Shown here: positions 46,823-55,231 of the stretch, in pieces
How positions within the stretch are numbered: the first letter of the stretch is position 1
How the letters are laid out: each line of letters starts with the position of its first letter
Assembly (NCBI GenBank): GCA_019931185.1
Contig: JAINDK010000023.1
Span: 62,001 to 126,000 of the forward strand
Reading direction: 5' to 3'
Source of the DNA: Bryobacter sp. CoA8 C33
GTDB taxonomy: Bacteria > Acidobacteriota > Terriglobia > Bryobacterales > Bryobacteraceae
Length of the DNA: 64,000 nt
Made by a program: the position numbers and the translations under genes
The notes under the pieces: generated by a model
The model's database searches: none
The model's input: the letters and a program-made list of their open reading frames with translations, nothing else
Told to the model about the DNA's origin: nothing

Positions 46823-47148
46823 GCAGAAACGAACCCGAGCATATCGCCGTGTCGAAATCCAAAGGCATCGAAATCGACTGGCATGATGGGACTCACAGCA
46901 GCTACAACCTCGCGTTCTTGCGGGATAACTGTCCCTGCGCGGTGTGCACGGGAGCGCACGGTACCGAACCGCGAAAAACGAACTATCAGAACCCGAGTCC
47001 GTTTCAGATGTACAAGCCAGCACTAAAAATGCTGAGCTGTGAAGCAGTGGGCAAGTATGCTTTGAGGGTGAATTGGAACGATGGACACTCGAGCGGAATT
47101 TATAGCTTCGAGTACTTGCGACAGTTGGCTACAACAAGCGGAAGTTGA
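46819..47148 (+). CDS. DUF971 (gamma-butyrobetaine hydroxylase-like N-terminal) protein
   Basis: A 109-aa protein of the DUF971 family. Core sequence: IDWHDGTHSSYNLAFLRDNCPCAVC, in which cysteines of the CPCAVC type with a following His bind metal, and WNDGHSSGIYSFEYLR near the C-terminus. In other bacteria this domain occurs alone or fused to Mrp/ApbC-type proteins involved in iron-sulfur handling. It overlaps rel by 4 bases, so translation is coupled. Its 3' end overlaps the convergent TonB gene by 20 bases. Confidence 0.85.
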   Translation: MSRNEPEHIAVSKSKGIEIDWHDGTHSSYNLAFLRDNCPCAVCTGAHGTEPRKTNYQNPSPFQMYKPALKMLSCEAVGKYALRVNWNDGHSSGIYSFEYLRQLATTSGS

Positions 47149-48274
47149 CTTCGACCGTGGCTTGCACCGGGACGGCAGCACCATCCTTGAAGCCTGGCTT
47201 GAAACGCCACTTCATTACGGCCTCAATGGCCTTTTCGTCGAGACCCAGACCAAGTGGGCGAATTACGCGAATATCACGAGCTTTGCCGGTTGGATCGACA
47301 ACGATGGCGAGCACCACTGTACCCTGAAACTTCGCTTTTCGGGCTTCTTCGCTGTATTCCGGCTCCACCTTGAACAGAACCGAAGGCGCGGAGACGCCAC
47401 CACCCACGCGGTAGGCCCCGCCACCAGTGCCGCCGCCTGAACCAGGACCAAAGCCAGCGCCACTTCCCGATCCCACGCCACCGCCTCTGCCAGATCCAAA
47501 GCCACCGGATCCAGAACCCTGGGAGGGTGCGCTTAGCCCGGAAAGAGGGTCACCCAACATGGGCAAGTTCACTTTCGGCAGCGCTTCTGCCTGGGCGATA
47601 ATCGTAGGCTCCATCACCAGTTTTGGCTGCTCGACGCGCTGCAGTTGCGGTGGCACGAATTGCTTCGGCGCGACCTTCGGCAATTTACCCTTGCTGGGAG
47701 GAGTTACCTCGCGGGCGCCGCCGCCACCGCCTCCTCCCATCGATTGCTTCTTGGGCGCGGTCTTGGGAATGTACTCGCTCAGCGGCGCGGCGAGAGGAGT
47801 GATGTCTCTCACCGCCTTCTGTACTTCCTTGTTCGTACTTAGAAAAATCAGCAAAGCGACGACAGCGCAGTGGATCAACACAGAACCAAACGCGCTGCGT
47901 GATTCGTTGCCCGCGGTTTGACCCCAAATGTCCTTGACAGCAACGGGACGCGCCGTCACATCGAGCGGCTGCATTCTGGGAGGGTTGATCGTTTCCTTGA
48001 TGTTCCGCCAAAGAGAAACCAGGACATGTTCTTCCTTCAAGCCGGAAAGTGTACCCGCCAAATGGTCATCGACAGGACGCGAACTCATCTCAAGCGGCTG
48101 CAGCTTGGGAGGATGGATCGTCTCCTTGATGTTTCGCCACAGGGAAACCAAGACAGGATCTTGCTTCATGCCGGAGAAGGCCTGGGTCAATTGATCTTCT
48201 GGGCTAGCCACATTTTGTTGTTTTTCCGTGGGAATCACGTTATTCTCTGCCCGTTCTACCGACGATGTCCTCAT
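47129..48274 (-). CDS. TonB-family protein with duplicated N-terminal motif
   Basis: A 381-aa protein. A C-terminal TonB domain (about 300-381, with VEPEYSEEARKAKFQGTVVL and MKWRFKPGFKDGAAVPV) follows a membrane anchor at about residues 129-147 (GSVLIHCAVVALLIFLS). In between lie glycine-rich runs (GGGGGGG, GSGSGGFGSGRGGG) and a proline/lysine segment. Before the anchor, in the presumed cytoplasmic tail, is a tandem repeat of about 42 residues: VLVSLWRNIKETI-PP occurs at about 41-56 and 84-99, each followed by LQPLEM/MQPLDV and RPV. Similar single copies are seen in acidobacterial TonB proteins. It is convergent with DUF971 and stands apart from an ExbB/ExbD pair. Confidence 0.82.
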   Translation of the reverse strand: MRTSSVERAENNVIPTEKQQNVASPEDQLTQAFSGMKQDPVLVSLWRNIKETIHPPKLQPLEMSSRPVDDHLAGTLSGLKEEHVLVSLWRNIKETINPPRMQPLDVTARPVAVKDIWGQTAGNESRSAFGSVLIHCAVVALLIFLSTNKEVQKAVRDITPLAAPLSEYIPKTAPKKQSMGGGGGGGAREVTPPSKGKLPKVAPKQFVPPQLQRVEQPKLVMEPTIIAQAEALPKVNLPMLGDPLSGLSAPSQGSGSGGFGSGRGGGVGSGSGAGFGPGSGGGTGGGAYRVGGGVSAPSVLFKVEPEYSEEARKAKFQGTVVLAIVVDPTGKARDIRVIRPLGLGLDEKAIEAVMKWRFKPGFKDGAAVPVQATVEVNFRLL

Positions 48275-48402
48275 TTGCTCCCGCCCTTTGTCGCCTGCAT
48301 CGACATTGTGCTATCAGATTGACGCTGGAAGAGGACTTGCCGTTGCACCCGAATATGATTTTTGGAAGAACTATCGGATGTGCCTATATGTTACCACGCT
48401 GG

Positions 48403-49071
48403 CTAATCTGGCCTAGCGGCAGTGGGAGTGTCGAAAAACACCACGTGGCGGTAGGCTCCTTCCACGACTTCTTCAAACTTGTACAACTCGACCGGGAGGC
48501 GAAAACTTCCCTCACTACTTTGATGCACAAGAAGGCGATGAGCTTGAGAAGTTTCGGGTCCAATCAAAAAATTCAGAGTTGAATCACCCGCCGTGAGCGA
48601 GCAGGAGGCGGAATTGGCCAACGTGTTGCGAACCACAATCTCCAACTCCATCCGTCCAAACCGGCCGGAGACAATTGAGCGGACACTGACGATGAATACT
48701 CGTGGTGTAGCCACGACTTCCAGCGGATTGGCAATCCGCTCGAGGCATCCGCTCAGGCTCAACTCGTTCGAACGGTCAAAGCGAAGCAGCCCGCTCAAAT
48801 CTTCACTATCCAATTTGATGTCATTGACTTTCAATGGGCCACTGCACGCGCTACGGTCTCGCTTGATGCGCAGGTGGCGATTGCGATGGGAACCAGGAAG
48901 AGAAAGAAGGAACCTACGCTCGCCGGAGCGAGATGGCGGGAGTTCCTCGTGCCGCAAGGACTCGTTGGAAAAGGTCGGATCGGAATCCATGGCGGCAAGC
49001 AGAAAAGCCTGCGTCGAGAAGGCGAGAAAAGGGATTTGCAACAAAAACAACCCAACGCATTTCAATGTCAT
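48403..49071 (-). CDS. Secreted hypothetical protein
   Basis: A 222-aa protein with a signal-peptide-like N-terminus (LKCVGLFLLQIPFLAFSTQAFL) and a beta-strand-rich remainder containing a cysteine pair (SGCLERI, ASCSLTAGDS) and FDTPTAARPD at the end. I do not recognise a family. The start is the ATG at 49071; the longer frame upstream overlaps the divergent membrane gene. Coding is supported by the signal peptide and by the neighbour starting divergently 28 bases away, but it could be an antisense frame. Confidence 0.5.
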   Translation of the reverse strand: MTLKCVGLFLLQIPFLAFSTQAFLLAAMDSDPTFSNESLRHEELPPSRSGERRFLLSLPGSHRNRHLRIKRDRSACSGPLKVNDIKLDSEDLSGLLRFDRSNELSLSGCLERIANPLEVVATPRVFIVSVRSIVSGRFGRMELEIVVRNTLANSASCSLTAGDSTLNFLIGPETSQAHRLLVHQSSEGSFRLPVELYKFEEVVEGAYRHVVFFDTPTAARPD

Positions 49072-49099
49072 CCGAACAGCTAGAAGTGGAAGTAGTAAT

Positions 49100-50215
49100 A
49101 TGACGTACGCGCGAGCTCGTTTGTGGTTGGGGATCAGCGGTGTTGGGATAATGGTTCTTGTCTCTATCATTACTCTTTGGTCTAATTGGCCGCACCGTAT
49201 ATTTGATGGTTTTGAACAAAACATTGTTCACGACTCGCTCGGCCTGGCGTGGATTGTGGCGCTTTACGCAGCGATCCATATTCCCCTAGACTATATTGGC
49301 GGCTACTGGCTGCCTTGTCACTACTCCCGACAGTGCCTGGTCTTTTCCTATTTTGCTTCGCAGTACATCCGTGGACTTCTGGTGCAGAGTCTTTTCTTTA
49401 TCGTTTCGGGAACCATTCTGCTGCAGGTAGGCCGGACAGGCGGCCGGGGCGCTGCGCTTTTGTTTCTGGCCACTTTGATGTTATTGATGATTGAGTTGCA
49501 GGACCGGTTGGCCGCTTTTGTTGCGGGTCTCAAGATAAGTGGTGAGGAATCGCGCGACGGCCGTAGAGTTTTGATGTTTTCGGGTATGGACTCCGGCTTT
49601 TCCGGGGGCCTTGCCGGCCTGCCGGGACGGGAACGTGTCGTGGTTCCATCGATATGGAGGCGCATGCTGCCACAATCTGCATTGGATGCGACTCTCGAAC
49701 GGCGGTACGCGGCGCTCGCGACGGGAGCCAGGCTCCGTGGCCTTTTGGTGGCCATGGGCTGGAATCTGGTTGGTTTTTATCTGAGCTCGACCCTCCCCGC
49801 GGCGGGCGTGAGCACCTTGGCCGAGTTATTTACGACAGCGCTTTATTTCACATTCTGGAGTTTTCTGGGTCTGCTCTTGTTGCCGACGCTAAGCCGGTTT
49901 GGCGTTTATGAACTAGATCAGTTCGCCCGGCGGCATGGCATGAGTGAGAACGAATTTGTGCTTACGGTGCGGGAACTGGATCAGTTGCAGGACGACGAGC
50001 CCAAGAGATCCATGGGGGTGGAAGCGATTTTTCATCCGGTACCGAGCGTGGAATCCCGCATCGAACGCTTTCGCGGTGACTGGCGACGTCTGGGGGCTTG
50101 GAATGCGGCACGTTACGCGCTGTTCTTGAGCTGGCCTTGTCTCGGGTTCTTGAATCGGGCAGTACACTGCAACTCGGGACGCCCAGAACTTTGGGTGATG
50201 CTGCCGGTCGATTAA
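49100..50215 (+). CDS. Polytopic membrane protein with M48-peptidase-like C-terminus but no HExxH
   Basis: A 371-aa protein with about five or six hydrophobic segments (LWLGISGVGIMVLVSIITL at the start, then WIVALYAAIHIPLDYIGGYW, LLVQSLFFIVSGTILLQV, LYFTFWSFLGLLLLPTL). The C-terminal region HPVPSVESRIERFRGDW resembles the sHPsleeRI motif that ends M48 peptidase domains, but I see no HExxH zinc motif, so it is probably not an active protease. I chose the ATG at 49100; the long upstream frame is antisense to the secreted protein and lacks homology. It ends 4 bases into the convergent esterase. Confidence 0.6.
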   Translation: MTYARARLWLGISGVGIMVLVSIITLWSNWPHRIFDGFEQNIVHDSLGLAWIVALYAAIHIPLDYIGGYWLPCHYSRQCLVFSYFASQYIRGLLVQSLFFIVSGTILLQVGRTGGRGAALLFLATLMLLMIELQDRLAAFVAGLKISGEESRDGRRVLMFSGMDSGFSGGLAGLPGRERVVVPSIWRRMLPQSALDATLERRYAALATGARLRGLLVAMGWNLVGFYLSSTLPAAGVSTLAELFTTALYFTFWSFLGLLLLPTLSRFGVYELDQFARRHGMSENEFVLTVRELDQLQDDEPKRSMGVEAIFHPVPSVESRIERFRGDWRRLGAWNAARYALFLSWPCLGFLNRAVHCNSGRPELWVMLPVD

Positions 50216-50835
50216 GACAGCAGGAAGTCGCGCGACCCTGCCCAGATTTCTTCCATTACATCGGTCAGTTCGTGGCCGGAGTGCAATTCGATCAGGCTGA
50301 CCGACGGGGATCCCGCGACGAACTCCCGGCTGAATTCGACCGGGACGACATCATCAAGAACGCCGTGGAATACCAAGGCTGCTTGGGGAAACCGCGGTTC
50401 GGCGGGATATTGCAGACCATCCGCAATCAACTCATAACCAATGGGCTCCGGCCGCCCCGTCGCATAGTGCATCATTTCGATCGCGCCTGCTTCCCGCCAG
50501 TGGGCCATGGTTTCGGCTCCAAGCCGCCGCTCCCAACGCTCCGCGAAGCCAAATGCGGGGGCAAGCAAAACACCCCGGTCTATTTGCGAATTTCGTTGCA
50601 TGGCCAAGGCGGCGAGGTAACCACCCATGCTTGAACCGATCAGCCGGACCGGGCCGTCGTCGAGTAAATCTTCAATGATGTTGAGCTGTGAGGTGACCGT
50701 CAGGCGGCGAAAGCCTTCCTTCTCAAGATGCGGAACCTCTACTTGCTGGCCCGCCTCGCGCAGTTTGGCAGCGAAGAAAGCGGCCTTGCGGGAGGACGGT
50801 GAGGAGGCAAAGCCGTGGAGATAAATAAATTTCAT
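50212..50835 (-). CDS. YqiA-type esterase (UPF0227 alpha/beta hydrolase)
   Basis: A 207-aa alpha/beta hydrolase of the YqiA/UPF0227 type. It starts FIYLHGFASSPSSRKA, has the nucleophile elbow GSSMGGY and the catalytic His in LHSGHELTD, and a likely Asp in GVLDDVVPVEF. Such enzymes hydrolyse short acyl esters. It is coupled by a 4-base overlap to the downstream secreted protein gene at 50832 (transcribed first) and convergent with the membrane gene on the other side. Confidence 0.88.
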   Translation of the reverse strand: MKFIYLHGFASSPSSRKAAFFAAKLREAGQQVEVPHLEKEGFRRLTVTSQLNIIEDLLDDGPVRLIGSSMGGYLAALAMQRNSQIDRGVLLAPAFGFAERWERRLGAETMAHWREAGAIEMMHYATGRPEPIGYELIADGLQYPAEPRFPQAALVFHGVLDDVVPVEFSREFVAGSPSVSLIELHSGHELTDVMEEIWAGSRDFLLS

Positions 50836-51707
50836 GGATTGAACTTAAGCTCCGCGTCGGCGCCGAACTTCTGGAAATTGGAGTATTCATAGCGAATCTC
50901 CATCACCAGTGCGCCGTTGATGTGGCGCTGGTACAGCACGGAAACGGGAAGAACCGTGCCGAACCGCGAAGGCTCGTAGGTGATGGCTCCGTTGTCTTCG
51001 ATCATCAACTGGCCATCGGACAAGCGTGAATTCAACTCGATTCGGAGAGGGGTCGTCGAATCGGACCTTACCCATAACTTGCCCTCAAGCGGTTGCCGGG
51101 AGACGTGTTTGCCATCGAAGATCGTGACGCCAGCGGTATCATCAGTCCGGGAAAAACGATAAACCTGTACCCGATCCGCGCCGATGAATTCCCGGCTGAT
51201 TGGCTCAAAGCGGAACTTGTCGACTTCGCCGAACCGGAACAACAACAGTGAGAGACTGTAATCGGTCGCCAGACCGTTCAACCCGTAGCGCGTAAATTCC
51301 TCCATCATGCGCAGTCGCTCCCGTTCATTGTCGCTCTTCAGGCCAAAGGCCAGGCGTTCCCGGGCTTTCTTGGGCGGGTTGACCGTGCGCCCGTCGACAG
51401 TCATCACCTTGCGCAATTCATACCAGACCGGTTGTTGCTTGCCGCGGAGCGCAAAGCCCATCTCCGAGTGGATCTTGCGCTCGCTCACCTTCGGCTGTAT
51501 TGGCTTAAGCGCGGCCTCGCCGAACCGGATGCGCATTCGTGTTGAGTACTGAATCGATTTCTGGTGCAATGTCTCGCTGCCTATCAGATTCGGGAGCTGT
51601 TCGGCAAAGGATTGGGCTTGGCTGGCCAAGCGAGCGCGGTCCAGCACCGGGTCCTGCGCGAGAAGCCACGCTGGTAAAAGAAAACGGAAAGCGAATCTCA
51701 GGCCCAC
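50832..51707 (-). CDS. Secreted hypothetical protein
   Basis: A 291-aa protein with a signal peptide (FRFLLPAWLLAQ, about residues 6-17) and a beta-rich body with MGFALRGKQQPVWYELRKVM and RPLGKLWVRSDSTTPLRIE-like segments, reminiscent of periplasmic/outer-membrane LolA-like beta folds. No named family. It starts at GTG 51707, only 13 bases from the divergent S15 hydrolase start. It overlaps the esterase by 4 bases and probably shares its transcript. Confidence 0.6.
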   Translation of the reverse strand: MGLRFAFRFLLPAWLLAQDPVLDRARLASQAQSFAEQLPNLIGSETLHQKSIQYSTRMRIRFGEAALKPIQPKVSERKIHSEMGFALRGKQQPVWYELRKVMTVDGRTVNPPKKARERLAFGLKSDNERERLRMMEEFTRYGLNGLATDYSLSLLLFRFGEVDKFRFEPISREFIGADRVQVYRFSRTDDTAGVTIFDGKHVSRQPLEGKLWVRSDSTTPLRIELNSRLSDGQLMIEDNGAITYEPSRFGTVLPVSVLYQRHINGALVMEIRYEYSNFQKFGADAELKFNP

Positions 51708-51720
51708 TACAATCAGACTA

Positions 51721-53580
51721 ATGCGTGTTGCGATTCTTGTCTTCTGCTACGCGGCGATTGTTGTCGCCCAGGGCCTCGACTACGTTAAGGCGAATTACAC
51801 CAAGTACGAGTTCCGCATCCCGATGCGCGATGGCAAGAAGCTGTTCACCAGCGTCTATATCCCCAAGGATAGTGCGAAAAAATATCCAATTCTGCTGAAC
51901 AGGACTCCTTACAGTGTTGCGCCCTATGGCGCGGATCAATACAAACCAGATTTGGGGCCGACACCCCTGTTTGGGCGGGACGGCTTTATTGTGGCCTACC
52001 AGGACGTACGCGGCCGCAATATGAGCGAAGGTGAATTCATCAACATGACTCCCCACCGCGCGGTGAAGGCAGGCTCTGGCGATGTCGATGAGTCGACCGA
52101 CACCTATGACACGATCGAATGGCTGATCCGCAATCTTCCCCAACACAATGGCCGAGTTGGCACCTGGGGCATCTCCTATCCGGGCTTTTATACGGCTGCT
52201 GGCATGATCGATGCCCACCCGGCGCACAAACTAGCCAGCCCACAGGCGCCCATCACGGACTGGTTTACTGGTGATGATTTTCACCACAATGGAGCATTGT
52301 TCCTCCCCCATGCCTTTAACTTTCTCTATTCTTTCGGCCAGCCGAGGCCCGAGCCCACGCTTCCCAATCGAAAGGAATTCGACCACGGCACGCAGGATGG
52401 CTATCGATTCTTTCTCGACATGGGGCCCTTGTACAACGCCAATGAGCGCTACATGAAGAACAATGTTCAGTTCTGGACGGACATGATGAAGCACCCGAAC
52501 TACGACGAATTCTGGCAGTCGCGCAACCTGCGGCCCCATCTGAAAAACATCCGGCCCGCGGTTTTGACCATTGGAGGTTTTTTTGATGCCGAGAATCTCT
52601 ACGGCGCCCTCGAAGTCTTCAAGAGTGTCGAGAAGCAAGGCTCGACAAACGGCAATCGCATTGTAATGGGGCCTTGGTTTCATGGCGGCTGGGCCCGTGA
52701 TGCCGGTTTGAGCCTGGGCGACATCAGCTTCAACGCCAAGACCAGTGACTGGTACCGGGAAAACGTGGAGTTGCCCTACTTCAAGCACATTCTCAAGGAC
52801 GGGCCCGATCCGCAACTGCCAAAGGCAACGATGTTCGAGAGCGGATCGAATGTCTGGCGGCAATATGATGCCTGGCCCCCGAAACAGGCTGTAGCAAGGA
52901 CTCTGTACTTTCACGCGGACGGCAAGCTTTCCTTTTTCCAGCCGGAGAATACCGCTGGCTTTGATGAGTACGTGAGCGACCCAGCGCATCCCGTGCCCTA
53001 CATTCCGCAGATCGCCAACAGAATGACGCGGGAGTACATGGTGATGGATCAGCGGCACGCCTCCACGCGGCCCGATGTCCTGACCTATGTCAGTGAGGAG
53101 TTGGACCAGGATGTGGTTTTGGCCGGCCCAGTGCGGCCCACGATTTTTTTGTCGACCACGGGTACGGATGCCGACCTGATCGTAAAGCTGATAGACGTCT
53201 TCCCGAATGATTTTCCCGATCCCAATCCGAATCCCAAGGGGGTCAGCATGGGCGGCTATCAGATGCTGGTCCGCGGCGAGGTCTTCCGGGCGCGCTTCCG
53301 CGATAGTTACTCGACTCCCAAACCGTTTACGGCGGGCCAGCCAGAAAAGGTGGAATGGATTCTGCCGGACGTGCACCACAGCTTCCGAAAAGGGCACCGC
53401 ATCATGATTCAAATCCAGAGCAGCTGGTTCCCCCTGGTGGATCGCAACCCGCAGAAGTTCGTGCCGAACATTAACGAGGCGCGTGAAGCGGATTTTCAAA
53501 AAGCAACACACCGGATCTTGCGGGACCGCGCGATGCGAAGCCGGGTCGAAGTATTGGTGATGCCTAGTTTGACAAATTAG
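51721..53580 (+). CDS. CocE/NonD-type S15 hydrolase (X-Pro dipeptidyl-peptidase family)
   Basis: A 619-aa exported alpha/beta hydrolase. A short signal peptide (VAILVFCYAAIVVAQ) is followed by the S15 core with VAYQDVRGRNMSEGEF, the nucleophile elbow WGISYPG (Ser about 152) and GPWFHGGW with a conserved His. The C-terminal about 200 residues match the S15 beta-sandwich domain (TYVSEELDQDVVLAGPVRPT, GHRIMIQIQSSWFP). Relatives hydrolyse acyl esters or release X-Pro dipeptides. Substrate is unknown. Located 13 bases from a divergent gene. Confidence 0.9.
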   Translation: MRVAILVFCYAAIVVAQGLDYVKANYTKYEFRIPMRDGKKLFTSVYIPKDSAKKYPILLNRTPYSVAPYGADQYKPDLGPTPLFGRDGFIVAYQDVRGRNMSEGEFINMTPHRAVKAGSGDVDESTDTYDTIEWLIRNLPQHNGRVGTWGISYPGFYTAAGMIDAHPAHKLASPQAPITDWFTGDDFHHNGALFLPHAFNFLYSFGQPRPEPTLPNRKEFDHGTQDGYRFFLDMGPLYNANERYMKNNVQFWTDMMKHPNYDEFWQSRNLRPHLKNIRPAVLTIGGFFDAENLYGALEVFKSVEKQGSTNGNRIVMGPWFHGGWARDAGLSLGDISFNAKTSDWYRENVELPYFKHILKDGPDPQLPKATMFESGSNVWRQYDAWPPKQAVARTLYFHADGKLSFFQPENTAGFDEYVSDPAHPVPYIPQIANRMTREYMVMDQRHASTRPDVLTYVSEELDQDVVLAGPVRPTIFLSTTGTDADLIVKLIDVFPNDFPDPNPNPKGVSMGGYQMLVRGEVFRARFRDSYSTPKPFTAGQPEKVEWILPDVHHSFRKGHRIMIQIQSSWFPLVDRNPQKFVPNINEAREADFQKATHRILRDRAMRSRVEVLVMPSLTN

Positions 53581-53604
53581 AAGAATTCTAAAATAATAAG
53601 AGTT

Positions 53605-54051
53605 ATGAAAGAGAAGGCCGCCGTTGCCACCACGGAACTGCGGGAACGTTGTCGCGCGGCCGGCTTGTCGTTCACTCATCAGCGCTTGGTGATCTACCAG
53701 GAACTGATGGCCATGGGGGATCACCCCGCCCCGGAAGATGTTTATGAACGGGTTCGCCGCCAGATTCCTTCTCTTTCCTTGGCTACGGTTTACAACAACA
53801 TCAAGATCTTTGTGGAGCATGGCTTGCTGCGCGAAGTGAGCGTGCATCATGGATCCTTGCGGCTCGAGAATAATCTTGAGCCTCATCATCATCTGGTTTG
53901 CACCCAGTGCAAGGCGATCGAGGATTTGTCCGAGGACGATTTCGAGCCGATCCGGCTAAAGAAATCGCTCCCAAAGGGCTTCTCCGTGCATCGCTTTACT
54001 GTGGAAGTGCTCGGGCTTTGCCGGAAGTGTGCGGCAGCAAACCGGCATTGA
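53605..54051 (+). CDS. perR: Fur-family transcriptional regulator, PerR-like
   Basis: A 148-aa Fur-family repressor. The winged-helix portion includes TVYNNIKIFVEHGLL; the dimerisation portion has the metal site NLEPHHHLVC and two CxxC zinc pairs (CTQC at about residues 97-100 and CRKC near the end). In peroxide-responsive members, His oxidation releases DNA. Location directly before ahpC and ahpD supports a PerR role. Its AT-rich upstream region (53581-53604, ATTCTAAAATAATAA) may be an autoregulatory Per-like box, but does not match the consensus well. Confidence 0.82.
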   Translation: MKEKAAVATTELRERCRAAGLSFTHQRLVIYQELMAMGDHPAPEDVYERVRRQIPSLSLATVYNNIKIFVEHGLLREVSVHHGSLRLENNLEPHHHLVCTQCKAIEDLSEDDFEPIRLKKSLPKGFSVHRFTVEVLGLCRKCAAANRH

Positions 54052-54079
54052 TCCAAAATTTAAAGTGAGGTAGAAAATT

Positions 54080-54616
54080 ATGCTTGGAGTGGGACAGGCT
54101 TTCCCTGGTTTTTCTGTAACGGCCACGGTCAGCACGGACAAGAACAAAGCGTTCGAGACCATTTCGGATTCTTCTTATGGTGGTAAATGGAAGGTTTACT
54201 TCTTTTGGCCCAAGGACTTTACTTTTGTCTGCCCGACTGAGATCGCGGCTTTCGGCAAGCTGAATCAGGAGTTTGCGGACCGTGATGCGCAGGTGCTCGG
54301 TGGTTCAACCGACAGCGAATTTGTACATCTGGCCTGGCGTAACAACCATGAGGATCTAAAGAATCTTCCCTTCCCGATGCTGGCGGACGTGAAGCGGGAG
54401 TTGAGCACTGCCCTGGGAATTCTCGATCCGAACGCGGGTGTATGCCAGCGCGCCACCTACATAGTGGATCCGCAGAACATCATCCGCTTCGTCATGGTGA
54501 ACGACTTGAGCGTGGGCCGCAATCCGCAGGAAGTGATTCGCGTTCTCGATGCTCTCCAGACGGATGAACTGTGCCCCTGCAATTGGAAACCCGGCGAGGA
54601 AGTGATCAAGCTCTAG
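54080..54616 (+). CDS. ahpC: Peroxiredoxin AhpC
   Basis: A 178-aa two-Cys peroxiredoxin that reduces H2O2 and organic peroxides. The peroxidatic Cys is in FTFVCPTE (about C51), and the resolving Cys is in ELCPCNW near the C-terminus (C165 or C167). It starts 28 bases after perR with GTGAGGTAG upstream. Followed after 78 bases by ahpD, whose product probably reduces it, since no AhpF is present in the window. Confidence 0.95.
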   Translation: MLGVGQAFPGFSVTATVSTDKNKAFETISDSSYGGKWKVYFFWPKDFTFVCPTEIAAFGKLNQEFADRDAQVLGGSTDSEFVHLAWRNNHEDLKNLPFPMLADVKRELSTALGILDPNAGVCQRATYIVDPQNIIRFVMVNDLSVGRNPQEVIRVLDALQTDELCPCNWKPGEEVIKL

Positions 54617-54636
54617 CGGGAGTTTTTTATCGGACA

Positions 54637-54671
54637 GGGAGAAGGCGGCATCCTGCCGCCTCCTTTCTCCC
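54637..54671 (+). other. Intercistronic hairpin between ahpC and ahpD
   Basis: GGGAGAAGGCGGCA at 54637-54650 faces TGCCGCC at 54654-54660 and TTCTCCC at 54665-54671, giving a long imperfect stem with a tight loop. There is no downstream T-tract, so it is better read as an mRNA processing or stability element that could raise ahpC relative to ahpD than as a simple terminator. Confidence 0.6.
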
Positions 54672-54694
54672 GCCAAACAGGACGAGACAGAATC

Positions 54695-55231
54695 ATGAGT
54701 TTTCAAAAAATGCTGGATTCACTTCCTCCTTACGGGAAGGATATGAAGCTGAACCTCAGCTCACTTATCAATCAGCCAGAACTGACACCCGTGCAGGCTT
54801 GGGGCACATTGGTTGCCGCGGCGATTACCTGCCGCAACGCGGTAGTGACAGAAACTATTTTTTCCGAAGCGGAGAAATACCTAAGCCCCGAACAGATAAA
54901 TGGGGCCAAGGCGGCGGCGACCGTTATGGCGATGAACAACGTTTACTACCGCTTCCTGCATCTGACGCCAAATGAAAAATTTGCCACAATTCCGGCGCGG
55001 CTCAGAATGAACATCATGCGCAGCCACGGCGCCGATCATTTGGATTTTGAGTTGTGGTGCACCGCCGTGAGTGCGATCAACAATTGTGCTACCTGCGTCA
55101 GTTCCCACGAAAAAGTACTGCGGGATAAGGGTGTCGGAGAGGAAACGATTCTTGCCAGCGTCCGGCTGGCTGCGGTCTTGCACGCCATCGCCACCGTGCT
55201 GGATGCCGAGAGTGTCGAGCCAGTTTATTGA
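54695..55231 (+). CDS. ahpD: Alkylhydroperoxidase AhpD
   Basis: A 178-aa AhpD-like protein of the carboxymuconolactone decarboxylase superfamily. It has the catalytic disulfide and proton relay: CATCVSSHEK (C131, C134 and H138), preceded by a conserved Glu (FELW). In other bacteria AhpD reduces AhpC through a lipoyl partner. Starts at 54695 after ACAGGACGAGAC. Overlaps the convergent SDR gene by 7 bases at the 3' end. Confidence 0.92.
   Translation: MSFQKMLDSLPPYGKDMKLNLSSLINQPELTPVQAWGTLVAAAITCRNAVVTETIFSEAEKYLSPEQINGAKAAATVMAMNNVYYRFLHLTPNEKFATIPARLRMNIMRSHGADHLDFELWCTAVSAINNCATCVSSHEKVLRDKGVGEETILASVRLAAVLHAIATVLDAESVEPVY

Noticed and set aside
48593-49099. Upstream extension of the membrane protein at 49100
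   Set aside because: The extension is antisense to a signal-peptide-bearing gene, is Arg/Ser-rich and has no homology; the ATG at 49100 begins a proper membrane helix.
53581-53604. A Per-box in front of perR
   Set aside because: The AT-rich stretch shares only part of the TTATAATNATTATAA consensus, too little for a site call.
52231-53892. A 553-codon minus-strand frame opposite the S15 hydrolase and perR
   Set aside because: No homology, signal or plausible composition; the plus-strand genes have clear catalytic motifs.
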